From positions 4,774,001 through 4,838,000 of the forward strand of contig NC_088314.1 of the NCBI RefSeq assembly GCF_910592395.1: a DNA stretch of 64,000 nucleotides. The letters run 5' to 3'. Under the pieces are notes generated by a model. That model was not told the DNA's origin. It saw nothing but the letters and a program-made list of their open reading frames with translations, and made no database searches. Positions 1-13,013 of the stretch are shown here, piece by piece. The stretch is from Lineus longissimus. Lineage: Eukaryota; Nemertea; Pilidiophora; Heteronemertea; Lineidae. How positions within the stretch are numbered: the stretch's first letter is position 1; each line of letters begins with the position of its first letter. The translations under genes and the position numbers were made by a program.

Positions 1-3000
1 TACCTGTATGCGGCATTTTCGGTGGTCACAAAGAGCTGCCCTCACAAAATATTGTCTTCTCCTCCTTGTCAGTTTGTACCAATAAGATAGCTTTTCTCAT
101 CCAACTTTCAAGTCTGCTATTTGCTCCGGGTTCAACTCGTAAATATCGTCGAGGTGACTCGGTGTCCGACTGTCGCTGTCAACTGGCCCTCTACGCCAAG
201 TATCACCAGCCTGTCCGTCTCACGGACTAAATCACCTCAACCGTGCGTGACGGGTCTGTAAAACATGAAAGATAATTGTTCATAATTAGTAAGCATTAAC
301 CGCTACATGGTCACAATAGTATAAATATCTCTCGGACAAAGACCGTGGGTGGCCGGACCACGCAAGTTTGGTCTTTTCCAGTGTCGGAGACGATTTGTCC
401 GCGAGCGAACAATACCTGGAGCAGAGAGGTGGAGATGAGAGGTTAAGATAAAGACCATGAATTCAGTCGCGGATGTGTTAATTTGTTCGCTTAATCAGGT
501 TGATCTGGGATTTTCTAAAAGGTGGTGAAGGAGAAAAAGGGATTTCAATAGGGATGCTTGAGAAGTATCCATAGCATATTGTTGGTGGATCTGATATTAG
601 GACGTCATGCGGTGCGGACCGTGATTTACGGGGATCGGGGCGTGTGGCCGAAATCGGACAGTCATCATCGATTTGATGGTTTGCACGCCATGGACATGCG
701 ATCGATGATATGATAAATGTAGGTTCGTAGACTAACTAATTCCTGTGTATAAGGTATAACGAATTTAAAAGTCTTCTTTTTTTACTAAGAAGACGACATT
801 TTCAAAACCTTCAAAATTATAAGACTGGGTCTTGCACAACATTTCACTTCGCCGGCCAATCCTAATAAAAGGCCGCGTTCATGAGTTAAAAGCGATTCAA
901 GGTTCTGATGATAATGCGCTCAGTCACCAAATACTCCTCCTCCCCGTACAGACGAAGACGAATGTTCTCACTAAAGAGGGCAATGACCCTGGCGTTTACT
1001 GAGAAGAAACTTCGTATGAAATGTGAAAGTAATTTCCATCTAAGAAACACCGTAAGCCATTTCCAACAAATCACCAAGCCTGACCTATAAAATCATTTAC
1101 CGTCGTATTAACCAACGCTCCACCTGCAAAATAATTGCAGGAAGGCGTGATTGCCACATTACAAATGACCCTCGACGGTCGTCACGACATGGGATGTTTA
1201 GGCGCGTTTCAGATCACGAGGAAGACGAATCTCGAGCCAGTTTGAAGAATTATCGCGCGAGGGTATAGAAATCATTATCAAGTTTGACTGAAGGATACAT
1301 GGTATCATAAGCAAACTTGCCATAACTTGTGCTTACATTTCAAATTGTCAAAACTTCAATTTTCAGAGGGTTAATTCAGAAGCATAATAATGGCGTTGTG
1401 AAGAAGTGCTCATGACGCCAAGTTTGGGTACGTAATGGGTTGCTCTCCTTCGAAGACAATGGTAATTCGCTCTCACACGAATAGACAATGTATGAAGACC
1501 GGTCGCCAAGACCATGTGCCACAGACAATAAGCCTCATTTTACGGTGTTATAAACACTCATCTTTCGTGTGAAGAGGTAAAGACTCGGTGAGAGCACACT
1601 TGAGACTCTGGCTGCGATCCCGTGACGCTACGGCTTGTGATCATGGCGCCGTGGCCAAGACCGAATCGGCAACCAAGACGGACTGTCGGAAGAAGTTGCA
1701 CCCACGACCTTTTACGGTTTTACATCACGGAACTGTGGTACCAGCGGTTTTATTTTAAATACTCACGCGGGAGGCGCGTTTTTCTTGCGCCCTGATGGCG
1801 ACTTAAGCTGTTTCAAAAGTACATGTTTGGGGGAATTTATTGCCAAAGAGACAGACAAGAACTCACTGACTGACTCTGCTGATAGATAGTTCGAGACCAG
1901 ATTTTAGTTGTTTTGTTCTGCAATACATGTATCACCTAATTTGAAATCGGTAGAGATTTTACAACTGACACTGATTTCAAATACTTGAGACCCTTGGACT
2001 AATTGTGCCCTTGAAGAGTTTACTGAGCTAATTTACGCAGCTGTTGGCCGGTGTTACCGCCTGGTCAGTTGTCCCGCCCTGGAACGTGAGAGCGGGGAGA
2101 ACGGGCTGCCATTGGTGTTCATGGGATCTCAATTCCCTCTTGATGTCAGGGTGGACCGGGTGGCGCCTGCCGCCACTGTCAACGGGACCGCCCGGTTATC
2201 TCTGTGGCATAAAGGATTCTATTGTTGTGCGATATTGATTAATCATAATATCATTTGCCGGTATGTTAATCGACGCATTATGCTAACCAAGAGCTGGGGC
2301 AGCCATGACAAACCGTTGACAGCAGACTATGGATGGTACCTGCACAATCGTTAGAGTCATTGATATCTGTAACTTATTTAAAGCAATGTTTATTAGGGGA
2401 TACATGCACTCCCTGAAATCTTAGAGTAATCAGCTGGTTACTCTAATAAGGTGAAAACAGTTCCATAGCTAGATATCAGGGCGGGACAGTTTCGATAAAA
2501 AATCTATGATTGCTGAAAGAATGTCACAAAAATATCTAAGTCGCTGACAGAATCCGGGGAAAATGGGGTATTAGAATACCACCAACGCTTTAAACTCGAC
2601 AAAACTACTTCAACGCTTGTAGTGACAGCATGGCCCAATGTCACAATATTATGTATTTGATGAACAAATTAAACTGGCTCGTGTCGCTGTCGCTTTGGAG
2701 ACAATATTTAATAACTTTTGATAAGTTAATTCAGACTTTACTGGAGTACGGTCTTGTATCATGACTCAAGGCCAATTAGTGGAACCAGGCCGCTCACGTT
2801 TAATTATTTATACTAAACAGGGTCCTTGTTGATTACAGTTTGACAACTGACGTCACATTTCCGGAGACTGTATGGAGTGGCTTCACAAAAACGGTATTTG
2901 CCCAATCGTGATATTGGCAAGTTTAGGGCGTGTGGAATATTGCCAAAATGAATGGTATTCCAACGAGTCCTTTTCTGCCGTTTTCGCACGTAATCTAAAG

Positions 3001-4722
3001 AAAATGAGTGACATTACCTGAATATCGCGCAGAAATAGATATAATCCTCACAAGTCAACAATGACCCGACACCAAAATGCCGTTCTCACAATCAGACTAA
3101 CAGGACTGACAAAAAGTGGAATAGGGTTGCGTTTTATCTTCTTCTGTAAAAAAAATGTCTGACCCAACATCACTTCGTGTTTGCATCTATTTCTAAAGAA
3201 GCTTGAATTGGTGTCAAAACCAAAATGAAAACCCAAACTGTCCAGAACGTATTTCCTTCAAGGGACGTGTCCGAAACGAGGACAAACTTTTTTCTCGTCC
3301 ACAAACGTCTCGCTCAATTTGTGTGAGTGTTGACTTCTCATTCCAAACCTCGAAATCTTGAATTGTCTCAAAACCCCTCCATGGCACCAAAGAGAGACCC
3401 AAACCATAACCCGTGTCAAAATCTTGCATTTGACCTTTATACGACTGTTCTTCACAGTGTAGTTAATCAATAGGCCCCAATGGACACAAGCGTCCTTATG
3501 AAGGACTTTAAGATACATATTTGACTTTCATGGTGCCACACTTAAAACTACCTGCCTAAAATATGCGAAATGTTTTTAAAACTTCAGAGGCTATTCTCTC
3601 GACGTATAGGTTCGATCAGCAACGTCGTCAGAACAACAATGAATGCATCCTCGTATAACCAATGGTTTTTAATATACTCCGCCTCTCGATATTTCAAACA
3701 TTGATTCTCTGAGGCTGCAATCAATGTGCATTATATTCTTCATAAAAGAATTATCAGATGTGCAAAGACATAGAGTATCTTCAAGATATTAGAAGCTTAA
3801 AAATCAGATGAACATGATCGCAAGGGACCCCTGAAATACATATAACACTGATGCAAGATGAATCATTTTTTAACATGATTTCTGATTTCTGATTCAATAT
3901 TGGTCAAAAATGACACTTTTATCGTTATGGGTCTGGTTAAGAGTTAAAGTCATTGAAATTTGAAAGACTCCAGTTTCGTCCATGCAGGAAACGGAAGTTC
4001 TCGCTCTCATTTCTTTGTTTTCGCTTGATTTCGACTATCTCAAAAGTAACATGTTATTTCTATCGCGCATTCCCAACTTCCCTATACGCTAGGCATGATG
4101 TCGTGCCTATTTTGGCGTTTCCGGGAGCGTTCGTGGCCGGAGTAAGAGTTAGAATGGACGTAAGGTGATCGAGAGGAGCTTGTAACCTAACCTTGATATT
4201 TATGACAAAAACAGTTTCTCTTGAAAATAAAGTGCATTGAATGACGTCACGAATTATGATTATCGTCTCATTATCACAAGGTCTGGCATGCAGTTAGCAG
4301 GCTGTAACTTATGTTCTCAATATTTTCCGATGAAATTAAACCTTTCGTTGTTCCTTTTCTTACAGGCTACTATATTGCTGGCGGTACAGCATGGTATACA
4401 TTCCTTACTCCGTTCGTTAAATGAGTGAACATTGAACTTGAATTATATTCTTATTCTGTAAATAAATGTACGTACTGAGTATAAATTTCAGCAATGCCAT
4501 TGTGTAAACTGATACACATATATTATACAAATGCCAAGTTTAGCGAAACAAGACAACAGAAACGTTTATTTCTATGCTTCTGACCAAGAAAATTATATGA
4601 ACACGAAGGTCTTTAAAACTGATCGTCAGTATTGGTTGCTCAACTTCATTCAATAAATATGTAGAAACTGACAGAAGAAATTGAAAAGAAAAAGAGGAAT
4701 TGCTTTCATAAAACAAACTTAC
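1..4722. other. Gene-free stretch
   Basis: I see no exon that I can support here on either strand. The open frames are short, lack recognisable protein families and mostly lack good splice motifs. The DNA is unique-looking and AT-rich, with more GC-balanced patches around 600-720, 1600-1720 and 2040-2200. These could be regulatory, but I cannot show that. Confidence 0.5.
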
Positions 4723-4952
4723 CTTGTAACTAGCCTTTGTTTGTGACGTCTGCCAAACTGATATGCGGAACGCCGAGATAGCGTAGCACCCGGAACCAGC
4801 GTTGCGTGGAATGTGACACCAGAACGGTGACGCTTATCCCTATCATACCCCTGCTTTGTCCCTAGGTTCTTCCTATCAGATTCAACCAGACCACAACCCT
4901 TTACACGTGGTACAAACGAGTCAAGCACCTGCTTTAGTGACGTCATAATCAC
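4723..4952 (-). other. Possible 5' coding exon of an unrecognised minus-strand gene
   Basis: On the minus strand an open frame runs from an ATG at 4952 for about 76 codons straight into a strong splice donor: exon end at 4723, then GTAAGT at 4722-4717. The in-frame TAA belongs to that donor. A perfect CRE palindrome TGACGTCA lies at 4938-4945 and a CCAAT sequence at 4959-4963, as expected for a promoter/first exon. The encoded peptide is basic and matches no family I know. No second exon could be recognised downstream (positions below 4700), so this may equally be a non-coding first exon or chance. Confidence 0.25.
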
Positions 4953-7900
4953 TTTCGACCAATCGGATTGCGTCGTTTGTAATTTGTCAGGAAATTGACA
5001 GGTGGATATTTTGCTTGGTGGAGAAAATGTTGCCGATTTGTAATGATGGTGGAAAGTTGCGAGTAATTAATTAAAACAGTTAATGTCGTTATGGGGGAAA
5101 GGTGATCACGGGTTTCAAGACAGATTATTAATGACTGAGGCAAGATGATATTTTGCAAATAAATTTATATGATAATGATGTTAACCCTCCAACACTGAAA
5201 GTGTTTAGCGAGTTGTTTGCAGGATACAAGAAGTCCATGGGATTTTTCATGGGGTATTCATCTTTTAGTTCTAGCAAGAACAAAGTATGAATGAATGTTA
5301 CATCACATACTGAATACAAGTTTTATATTAAATTTCAAAAATTCTCTTCTCTTCTTTTCGACGGCAAAAGCTTCAATACACCATCACGTCGTGCATGTAT
5401 TGTGGACAGGGAAGTCGGGATAAATCACAAATTCCGGAAAAACCAGATAATATTGACAGAACGATACACTAAAATTTGAATTACGGCGCATTGTTTCTCG
5501 TGGGCATGTGTATAGGCAAGACCCATTGGCGCCTCCCTGTATCCAGAGTGTCACACGAGGGATGCGCTCCCATACTTCGCCCGGGGTCCTCAGCCTCCCT
5601 AGGTAACCTTATACGGCGCCACGACTCGACTCTACAGTCAGAAAACCACGACTTCATATTTATTCAAATTCTATGAGTCCGTCCCCTTTGTTCTCTCGTC
5701 GCTAATGAACTAAGCACTGCAGACTCTGTGAAAGATACCGAACTATTGCTTTTTACCTTCTGCGGCGATGATTGTTTATTATTAATAACTTGTAAATAAT
5801 CTTGTGAAAAGTTATTAAATCAAGTGGATGATGAACCAGCCATCATGTTGCGATGAGAAATTGACCTCGGTATATATTGGGGATAAAAATTTGTATCTGC
5901 CGACCATGGTCGCTGGTCGGATATTACCAAATGCCTCCCCCGATGTGCATGATACGCAATGTGGAGATCGGCATTATAGCAGATTTCATTAATAGGCGAT
6001 TCAGCCAACACCAGCCGACGGTGATGATAATGTTCTTACGCTGCTGAACTCTAAAATATCACCGCATTGAACCATTAAACATTTAAACCCATAGCCGAGA
6101 TAGCTTACTGGAAAAAACCTACCAAGTAATGGATGCACCGTGTCAAGACGATACGCGCCCTATAACAATCACGGCCCAGAACCCGTAGTAATTTCATTTT
6201 CATCAGTATTTCCACCTGCCCCGCTGGAAACAAGCGGAGCCGTTTCCTGCGCTGCGTAATAAACTCATCCGATACTGGGGCCATTTATTTTGCGGACAAT
6301 TTAACAGGCGCGCGGCAATTCGCCCTCCATCCGATGATTCGGGTATCGCATGCTAGTTTAACCTTGCCTTCATTTCCGAAGAGCGGGAAGCTATGCAGGT
6401 GAAGCCTTCTCCTTCCTCATCGTCAGCTCCCGTCACGCACGTGGAGTGCAACTCCTTAACATTCTCCGAGATGTGGCCTATTATTCACCAGACGCTTGCA
6501 GGAAAGGGCGTTACTTTCTACGATTGAGCAGAAGGCGAATTCTCAAGTGTGTGTGTGTGGGGGGGGGGGGGGGAGGGGGTATGGACGCCAATACGAACCT
6601 TTTATTATTTACCAAAGCGCTTCCCAACCTGGTAAAGTCACAGTGTACGAATTGTACCAATATACTGTACAAAATAAATGAAAGTCATCCATACCGAAAC
6701 ACGTTTATTCCATTGTCAAAGTGTAAATTCCATAGGTTTGTATAATTTTTATGTCAATATATGTACGTGCAACAGATCACCAATGTAACAAGACAAACAT
6801 GATGGCCAATATATACAGGTACAATTTTGTATAAGCTTTACGTTAACAAAACCGACACCTTGAAGGAAAACGTCTTCAGAAGCAGTTCATAGTGTTACAT
6901 GATATGAGACTTGAATATTTATTTACTAAGACTACTAACAAGTTTGTCCGTAATAGGTACTAACCCGTACCCCAGCCTTCTCCTTCTTTTCGAGTCATCC
7001 TGAGTCATGCACTTCTAACGAAAAAACAAATATCATACATGAATGATAATTATGCGAAACAAGATTATTAAATAAAACAGCAGAAATTAATACCGCTAAC
7101 TAGAAAATCTATTGCTTACAGCTCAATATCTCAGTTGTAATATTGATGAGCCATGCAGGTCACACAACTGATCGAAGTCTCAACCTTGTTCATCGATATT
7201 TGCTCCTGAGAACATCACAACACGACACCAATACAGATGAGATCTGAATATTTAACAACAAGTTGGTCCGTATCCGTAACCCGCAACCCATTCCCTTCCT
7301 ATCATTGCATCGTCGTGTGAAAATATAAAAAATGCTCTGTTAATGAAAAGCCATGTATTATACCCTCATGCTTATGTTGTAGAGTCGTCAATTTCAAATC
7401 ACTTATTTCAAATTGAGATAGCGCTTTGATTTCGATGACTCTTGAGATCACCTGCCTAAAAATATTAAATTGTATATCACTATCAGGTCTAGAGGGGCCA
7501 AGAAGTGGGTCTCTCATGTTGCATAATAATAATTCAATCCTCCGGCTAGAAGTTCTATTGCTAACAGCTGGATGTAAACAACCACTGGAGCCAGGATGAT
7601 CGGCGACGGATAATCGAGATTACCGTTTGTATGGTGCAATATAAGGGTGTCGACCTTTACTGATGATACCAACCCTAGAGCATCTTGGCACCAGTGGTAT
7701 TCATAATACTCCGCCTATCGAGGTATAGTAGTATCAAAAACCTGAATCTAAGAAGATGCAGGGGCATAAACTGGGGAAATGATTCTCGATCCAGGGTGCA
7801 TGGGCAATCATTAGCATAGTGTAACATGATAACGAGTCAAGTATAAACCAGAATGACAATCTTTACTCTCTTTACTGTAGAAAAGACAACTGAAGTGGTG

Positions 7901-8052
7901 GAATACTCAAATGAACATGTTTGTCTTGATGTGACAATCGAATGTACTACAGTGATAAAACACTTGAGATCAACGGAGATATACTGGAATGCATAATCAA
8001 CGGCAGTTTCTTTGGATTTTATATTGCGGTATCGATCATCCAAAGACCATAA
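4953..8052. other. Intergenic region with low-complexity tract
   Basis: No supported gene. The stretch holds a GT/poly-G tract at about 6548-6579 and weak internal similarity between about 6915-7120 and 7245-7570. A GC-balanced, complex patch at about 6180-6360 could be a regulatory element, but this is only an impression from composition. The 3' untranslated region of the SLC16-type gene should occupy the part just below 8053. Confidence 0.4.
6548..6579 (+). repeat. GT microsatellite followed by poly-G
   Basis: A short GT repeat runs directly into 15 consecutive G (6559-6573), one A and five more G. This is simple-sequence DNA with G-quadruplex potential. It sits in intergenic DNA; open frames crossing it are artefacts of the tract. 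Confidence 0.9.
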
Positions 8053-11000
8053 TCAATCTTCAACTGGTCCTATACTAGCGATATCTTGCTCATCTTCGTT
8101 CTCCATTGCGATATGGATACTGTGGCTGGCACCCGGAACCTGAAGCGTGGACCCGCGAAGCATTCCTTCTCTGAAACATTGAGGGCAACGGTTAAGCATG
8201 ATTTTAGTATTGGCTTGACTTATAGTCGAGCCAGCTTCAAAACGCTTTGTTCACTACATACAAATAAAAACACAAGGTCAAAATATACATTCGAGTGTTC
8301 CTATAAACAGCTACAAACACGCATGGTAAATGTATTTACCAAATGCGGCAGGGTTTTATGTTTTATACTTACGCGACTTCTCCATTCTCTACTGGCAAAT
8401 CGCTCATGTCGTTCATCAGAATTGAACTACCAAATATGTATGGCTTGAGCTCCGCCGAGAACGCCTTGGCCATCTTTGTCTGGTTAGGACTGTGCCGCAC
8501 GCCCTGGAGCCAAGGCCAGAACATGAGCAGACAGCTCGACATGATGAAAGCACCGGCGAGATAGAAGGAGTTGGAGTAGTCGTGGGTGATGTCGTAGACC
8601 CAACCTGCAATCGAACGACATTTATACATCTCAAAGGAGAGTATAACATTAAACAAAGCTACAATGTAACAGCAATTTTGGCAGATTGAAAAAGGCTTTC
8701 GTTGGTATCATTATGTGGACACGAGACGCCGGTCTTGAAAGGCTGCGCAACAGAATCATCTTGACGATTTTACCTTGCTGAGACGGACAGTCACATCATC
8801 CTGAAAGAGTTTTCCAGTAGTACTTCTCAAGCAGGTGTGAACATCGTCCGTTTGTTGATCAGCCAAATGTCAGCCCTTACTTTGACTTACCCGCTATTGG
8901 AGCACCAAGGGAGAATCCGAACGCACTGGACAGCATCACATAACCATAAGCAGCGGTCAGAAGACGAAGGCCCACAAACTGCTGCAGAACAATCAAGATG
9001 AGCCCACCATATGGAGCAATGAGGAATCCTATCACAGATGAAAATCCCAGGACACCGGCAAAAGACAGGGTCGTTGGATATGTAGCGGCAAATATTCCAC
9101 TGAGGAACAGGCAAGTCAAATACAAAGTCAATATATCTACTTTCTCATACTGTCCGCCAAGGCCTTGGGCGATTCTTCCAACAACGTTAAATATTCCTAG
9201 CAACGATATCACAAGATAGCTTTCACTTTTAGTGAGTCCGATCCTCTCTTCAGCGAATGCAGTTATGTGGACATATATAATTGAAAGGCCGCAGGTTAAG
9301 AGAAAAATATGACATAAGAGCATGACGTAATTAAATTTCTTAAACATCCCCAACTGGACGATTTTAGCCCGTTTGACCTCAGCCGTTTGGTGGTCTCCGG
9401 CGACAGGCGGCTTGCGGATCAAGACCCCCACCACGCAGAGATTCAAATAGATTCCAGCTATAATGAACATGGAACCTCTCCAGCCGAAGTGTTCGATGCT
9501 GGCGGTCATAATATATGCCATGGCGAAGTTTCCCGAACCTCCCCCACACATCATGATGCCATTGGCTAAAACCCTCCAAGTGTCGAAATAGTGAGAGACG
9601 ATCGTTGAGCCTGGGATGTATGCTATACCACTTCCGATTGCTGGAAAGAAACACGAACGAAGGATTAGAGAAGTATTTCACTTCGCATCCTTTCTATTTC
9701 ATGACGCCAACTCTATACGTCCGTCGGTTTGAATTAGGCAGGATTCGAAGAACGAAATACGATAGTGTCATAAAGTCCTGCGGGGAAATCATTTAGGTGA
9801 CACTCGTAAACCAGCCTTTATACTCAGTACATGTATACCTTATAGCATAAGAACTCTTCAAAAGCCGTGGTCGATTAAGTAGAATGACATGTACATATTT
9901 CATTTTCAACTCTTGGTAAGGGTTGCGAAACCTCTCTTCATGCATGACACTGTTATAAAAATAGAGCGCCGTCAGCCTTAGCCGTCAGCATGTGTTATTC
10001 AAATATTCTTTTCCATATCGGATGAAAGGTTTTTATCATTTGTATTACCAACAACTGAACCTTTGCCGTTCATGCTTATACTTACGCGTGATGATACCAA
10101 ATGTAATCAGGAGGACATAGACATTTGGGGCGAAGACTGTGGCAACCATTCCAATTGCGGCAAAAAGGCTTCCTACTATCACAGTAATGCGGTAACCAAA
10201 TCTGTTGGTCATGATGCTACTGAGAGGACCTAACGGACAAGAGAAGAAATACTGCACTTATTCAAAGCAAGAAAATCGGGCAGCTCGGGAGGATTAGGCA
10301 TCTGATTTGTTGTCGCTCAAGTGGCGACGTCACATAATACTGCAAGATGCGATTGTGAGGGGAACTTTAAGTTGAAGCGGACCAATAAAAGATCCTATTG
10401 TACAATGGTCTACGGTCTAGGCTTCTGTAGCTCAACACCCTGTACTACAATCTGCGGAAGATATAGGACTATTAAAACGAGGGGAATGAAATTACTTCCA
10501 CACTGGAATTTCCTCCGAATTAGCATGAGATTCAGGTCACCCATTGTAACTGTTTGGCGTTGGCGACCGCAATGTCAAGTGTCGAGACAATGATCATGTT
10601 CTCGTCTGGTGAAAGTACAAGTAGTATCTTTTTTAAATGTTCAATACGAATGGCAAGTTTTTACATACTGTAATAACTTGACATTCGAGGAACGAGCCAT
10701 GACATGAACATAGGACACGTAGGACACATAGGACACTGGTTTTTAGAATGAGCCCACGCCCCTATGCGTATACACTCCCGGGACAATCCACTGTTCCATC
10801 CTAATTGGCTCTCGTTAGGGTGAGGGATGAGGCCGGTCTACTGCGTCCGGAGTGTAATTGATGCGATGTACTGTATTTGAGAGTAAGGATGTGGTCAACT
10901 TACCTGCAGCACACATGACGCCGATATTAAGTGATCCAATCCAGGAGATGAGACCACTCCCAGACTCAAATTCCTCCATCCAGGCAACATAGTAAATACT

Positions 11001-11102
11001 GACAGTGAAACATGTCCCTGTCGTGATGAACAGCGTGGTGAACCCGCACAGGAGGATGACCAAGCTGTAGGAAGGCACCTGCCGTAATAACTTTTCAAAC
11101 AT
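8053..11102 (-). CDS. SLC16 (monocarboxylate transporter) family protein, complete
   Basis: This gene encodes a 12-helix major-facilitator transporter of the SLC16/MCT family; the substrate cannot be deduced. Exons (minus): 10904-11102, 10086-10229, 8891-9640, 8373-8604, 8053-8170, giving 481 codons with stop, a normal length for the family. Seen: the helix 4-5 signature in exon 3, where YFDTW is followed by R-V-L-A-N-G and G-G-G-S-G; the FGWRG segment; and paired bundles of hydrophobic helices split by a hydrophilic loop (KPPVAGDHQ onward). All exon phases match. The frame in exon 4 seems to stop at 8371, but that TAA lies in a GTAAGT donor. Splicing to 8170 gives a 39-codon acidic tail ending at 8053. 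The usual N-terminal DG-W motif of MCTs is degenerate. The start is uncertain: the ATG at 11102 has an in-frame stop upstream, but a short upstream exon may join (see 11648-11677). Confidence 0.88.
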
Positions 11103-11647
11103 TCCGGCCAGCTACCATCAGCAGGCGGCATGGGGTGTCACATTGAGATCATTTTATCAAAATGATGAACCTGAAAAAAAGCAGATAGAAGACTCCCCAT
11201 CGTTCACTGTAGTCACATCACATAAAAAGGGTCTATATATTGTCACGTTATGTGTCCTGTGTCGTTCCATAAGATTTCATAATTTTTCCATGACAAATAA
11301 ACGACCCGCATAGTCTCTGGCTGCCAGGTTGGCTGCGTCTGATGAAGACCTAATGGCCATTACAGTGATTATTTCCAAGCTTTGCTGGGCTGGCGGGTAG
11401 GGTGAACTGGTGAAATGGGGGAATGACTCATGTAGAACCCGGAATTTAGTATTGTGGTTGAGGACAAGAGAGGGGGTAAAAAGGGCCAACTCTTGAAGGA
11501 GGTGGTGAAAAATCGTGGGTGAGAAATTCCATTCAGGCCTTCTGACCCCCCCCCTGTTTCACCCACAATATTAAATGGTCCTGTGATTCGGCCAAATTGG
11601 TTTTATGGTAGAATAAAAAAAGGCAAATAAGAAAATACTGAACTTAC

Positions 11648-11677
11648 ATGGCTACAATCTCGCATACTGTCGTCCAT
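11648..11677 (-). CDS. Possible first coding exon of the SLC16-type gene
   Basis: A 30-base open segment (10 codons starting MDDSMRDC) runs from an ATG at 11677 to a strong donor GTAAGT at 11647-11642. It is in phase 0. If spliced to the weak acceptor TAG just before 11111, it would join in frame to codons leading into the start at 11102. A much stronger acceptor (T-rich tract ending CAG) exists at about 11172. Using that one would make this a short upstream reading frame in the 5' leader, with translation starting at 11102. I cannot decide between them. Confidence 0.4.
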
Positions 11678-12989
11678 TTTTACACTGAACAGTATACCAG
11701 TATAGCGAGAGAGTATATGTTGGAGAATGTGGCGCCAAGCTGATCAATAGAGAACTGAACAACTGAACAGCGATTGAATGTGGAGCTAGTGTTTGGTTTA
11801 TATGCAAAGTGCTTAGTTCAAGGACGCATAGTGTTCCGGGCTAGCAGACGACAGAAAAGTAACGTGATGACGCGCATCTTCGACTCGTCCCCAGAAATCA
11901 TGGCAGCATTCGTCTTTTCACGGCAATAAGGCCTTGGGTCAGGTTAGAGGGGTGAATTTGGACATTGGGACCGCCCAATCCAGTGGTCGTGGTCTGGGTA
12001 CCAGTGTGGTCGTGTTACCGGGGCCTTGTAATGGTAATTAGAGAGGAAACCATTCGAGACCTGCGATTCTTGGTCATCGTAGCGGGGTGGTTGCGTTACC
12101 GGGATGGTCGCCGACCGGGGTTCCACTGTACAAGCATCATAATCTGACTTGGTCCAAGCTAGCATCTCACAATTTTCTGGAAGACATTCACAGCCTTGTC
12201 TCTCCCGCAGCAGTCACATGGGCCTGCTGTCTTGGACTGATCTAACAGATGACATGCACACCAGGGCCTGCTGCCTTAGGCTGAGCTATCATCTCACCAT
12301 GCTTGTGAAGACAGTTCCAACGTACTTGACCGTCTCTTCTATACCGCAGGCACAAGGGCCTAACGAAAAATATCTTGGATTCGCCGTCGTAAAATCAGAA
12401 TTGTAACAGCTACTGTCATCAGCTTGGTTTTGACAGTGTCTAGGACGAGTGAAGCCGCCTGGTAACTACTATTCAGATCTTGGACATTGTAGCAGCTACT
12501 GTCATCTGATTGGTTGTGACATGGTCTCTGCAGGGAGACATACAAGACATATGCCTTCCCAAATCAAAGAATTGCTCGATGTGAATTTGGTCAGACTTTT
12601 TCCATCGCAGAGATCCGTGTTCCTATTCACTTTGACCTAGTGCTATATTCAGGACAACTCCTCCCAAGGGACAGTATATTGCCATTTGTCAGTCCCAATG
12701 TGTTCAACTGCATTGCAATCATTACTATTGTCTTATTTCTTTATGTCTTATATATCATAATGTAACTTGCCATATCAGGACCTTTTTTGGTAATGTAAGA
12801 TCCCCTGTAAGATGTAGGAGTTCTTTGCATGGTCATTGTGTGGAGGGGCAAAGCACATGACTGGTCAGCACCAAAACAAACTTCTTCGAAATAGTCTAAT
12901 CTGTAAGGTCCAATGGGAAGACCATTAGCTTTTGCCAACTGGACATCCGCTGCAGTTGAAGCCAGAAAACATGAACTCAAGGCTGAATT
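11678..12989. other. Intergenic region between SLC16 gene promoter and DCAF1 3' end
   Basis: No gene is supported. It should contain the SLC16-type gene promoter just above 11677. Two ~40-bp related segments (12401-12440 and 12487-12526, both with CAGCTACTGTCATC) lie 86 bp apart. A looser repeat around GGGCCTGCTG lies at about 12218 and 12264. Confidence 0.5.
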
Positions 12990-13007
12990 ACAGCACAATC
13001 AAAAATA

Positions 13008-13013
13008 TTTATT
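13008..13013 (-). terminator. Poly(A) signal AATAAA for DCAF1
   Basis: AATAAA on the minus strand, about 1.06 kb downstream of the DCAF1 stop codon. It is followed by an AT-rich stretch and then unrelated sequence. This would give a 3' untranslated region of roughly 1.1 kb. Other weaker hexamers exist, so the exact end is inferred. Confidence 0.5.

Noticed and set aside
6446-6745. 99-codon frame crossing a poly-Gly stretch
   Set aside because: The poly-Gly comes from the GT/poly-G tract and the flanks have no protein character.
10895-11131. Frame beginning MPPADGSWPECL with a DG-W motif resembling the MCT N-terminus
   Set aside because: It is one frame off from the true transporter frame. 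The DG-W lies about 12 residues too far upstream, and downstream the frame is not hydrophobic. It overlaps the leader of the real exon; coincidence is more likely than a frameshift.
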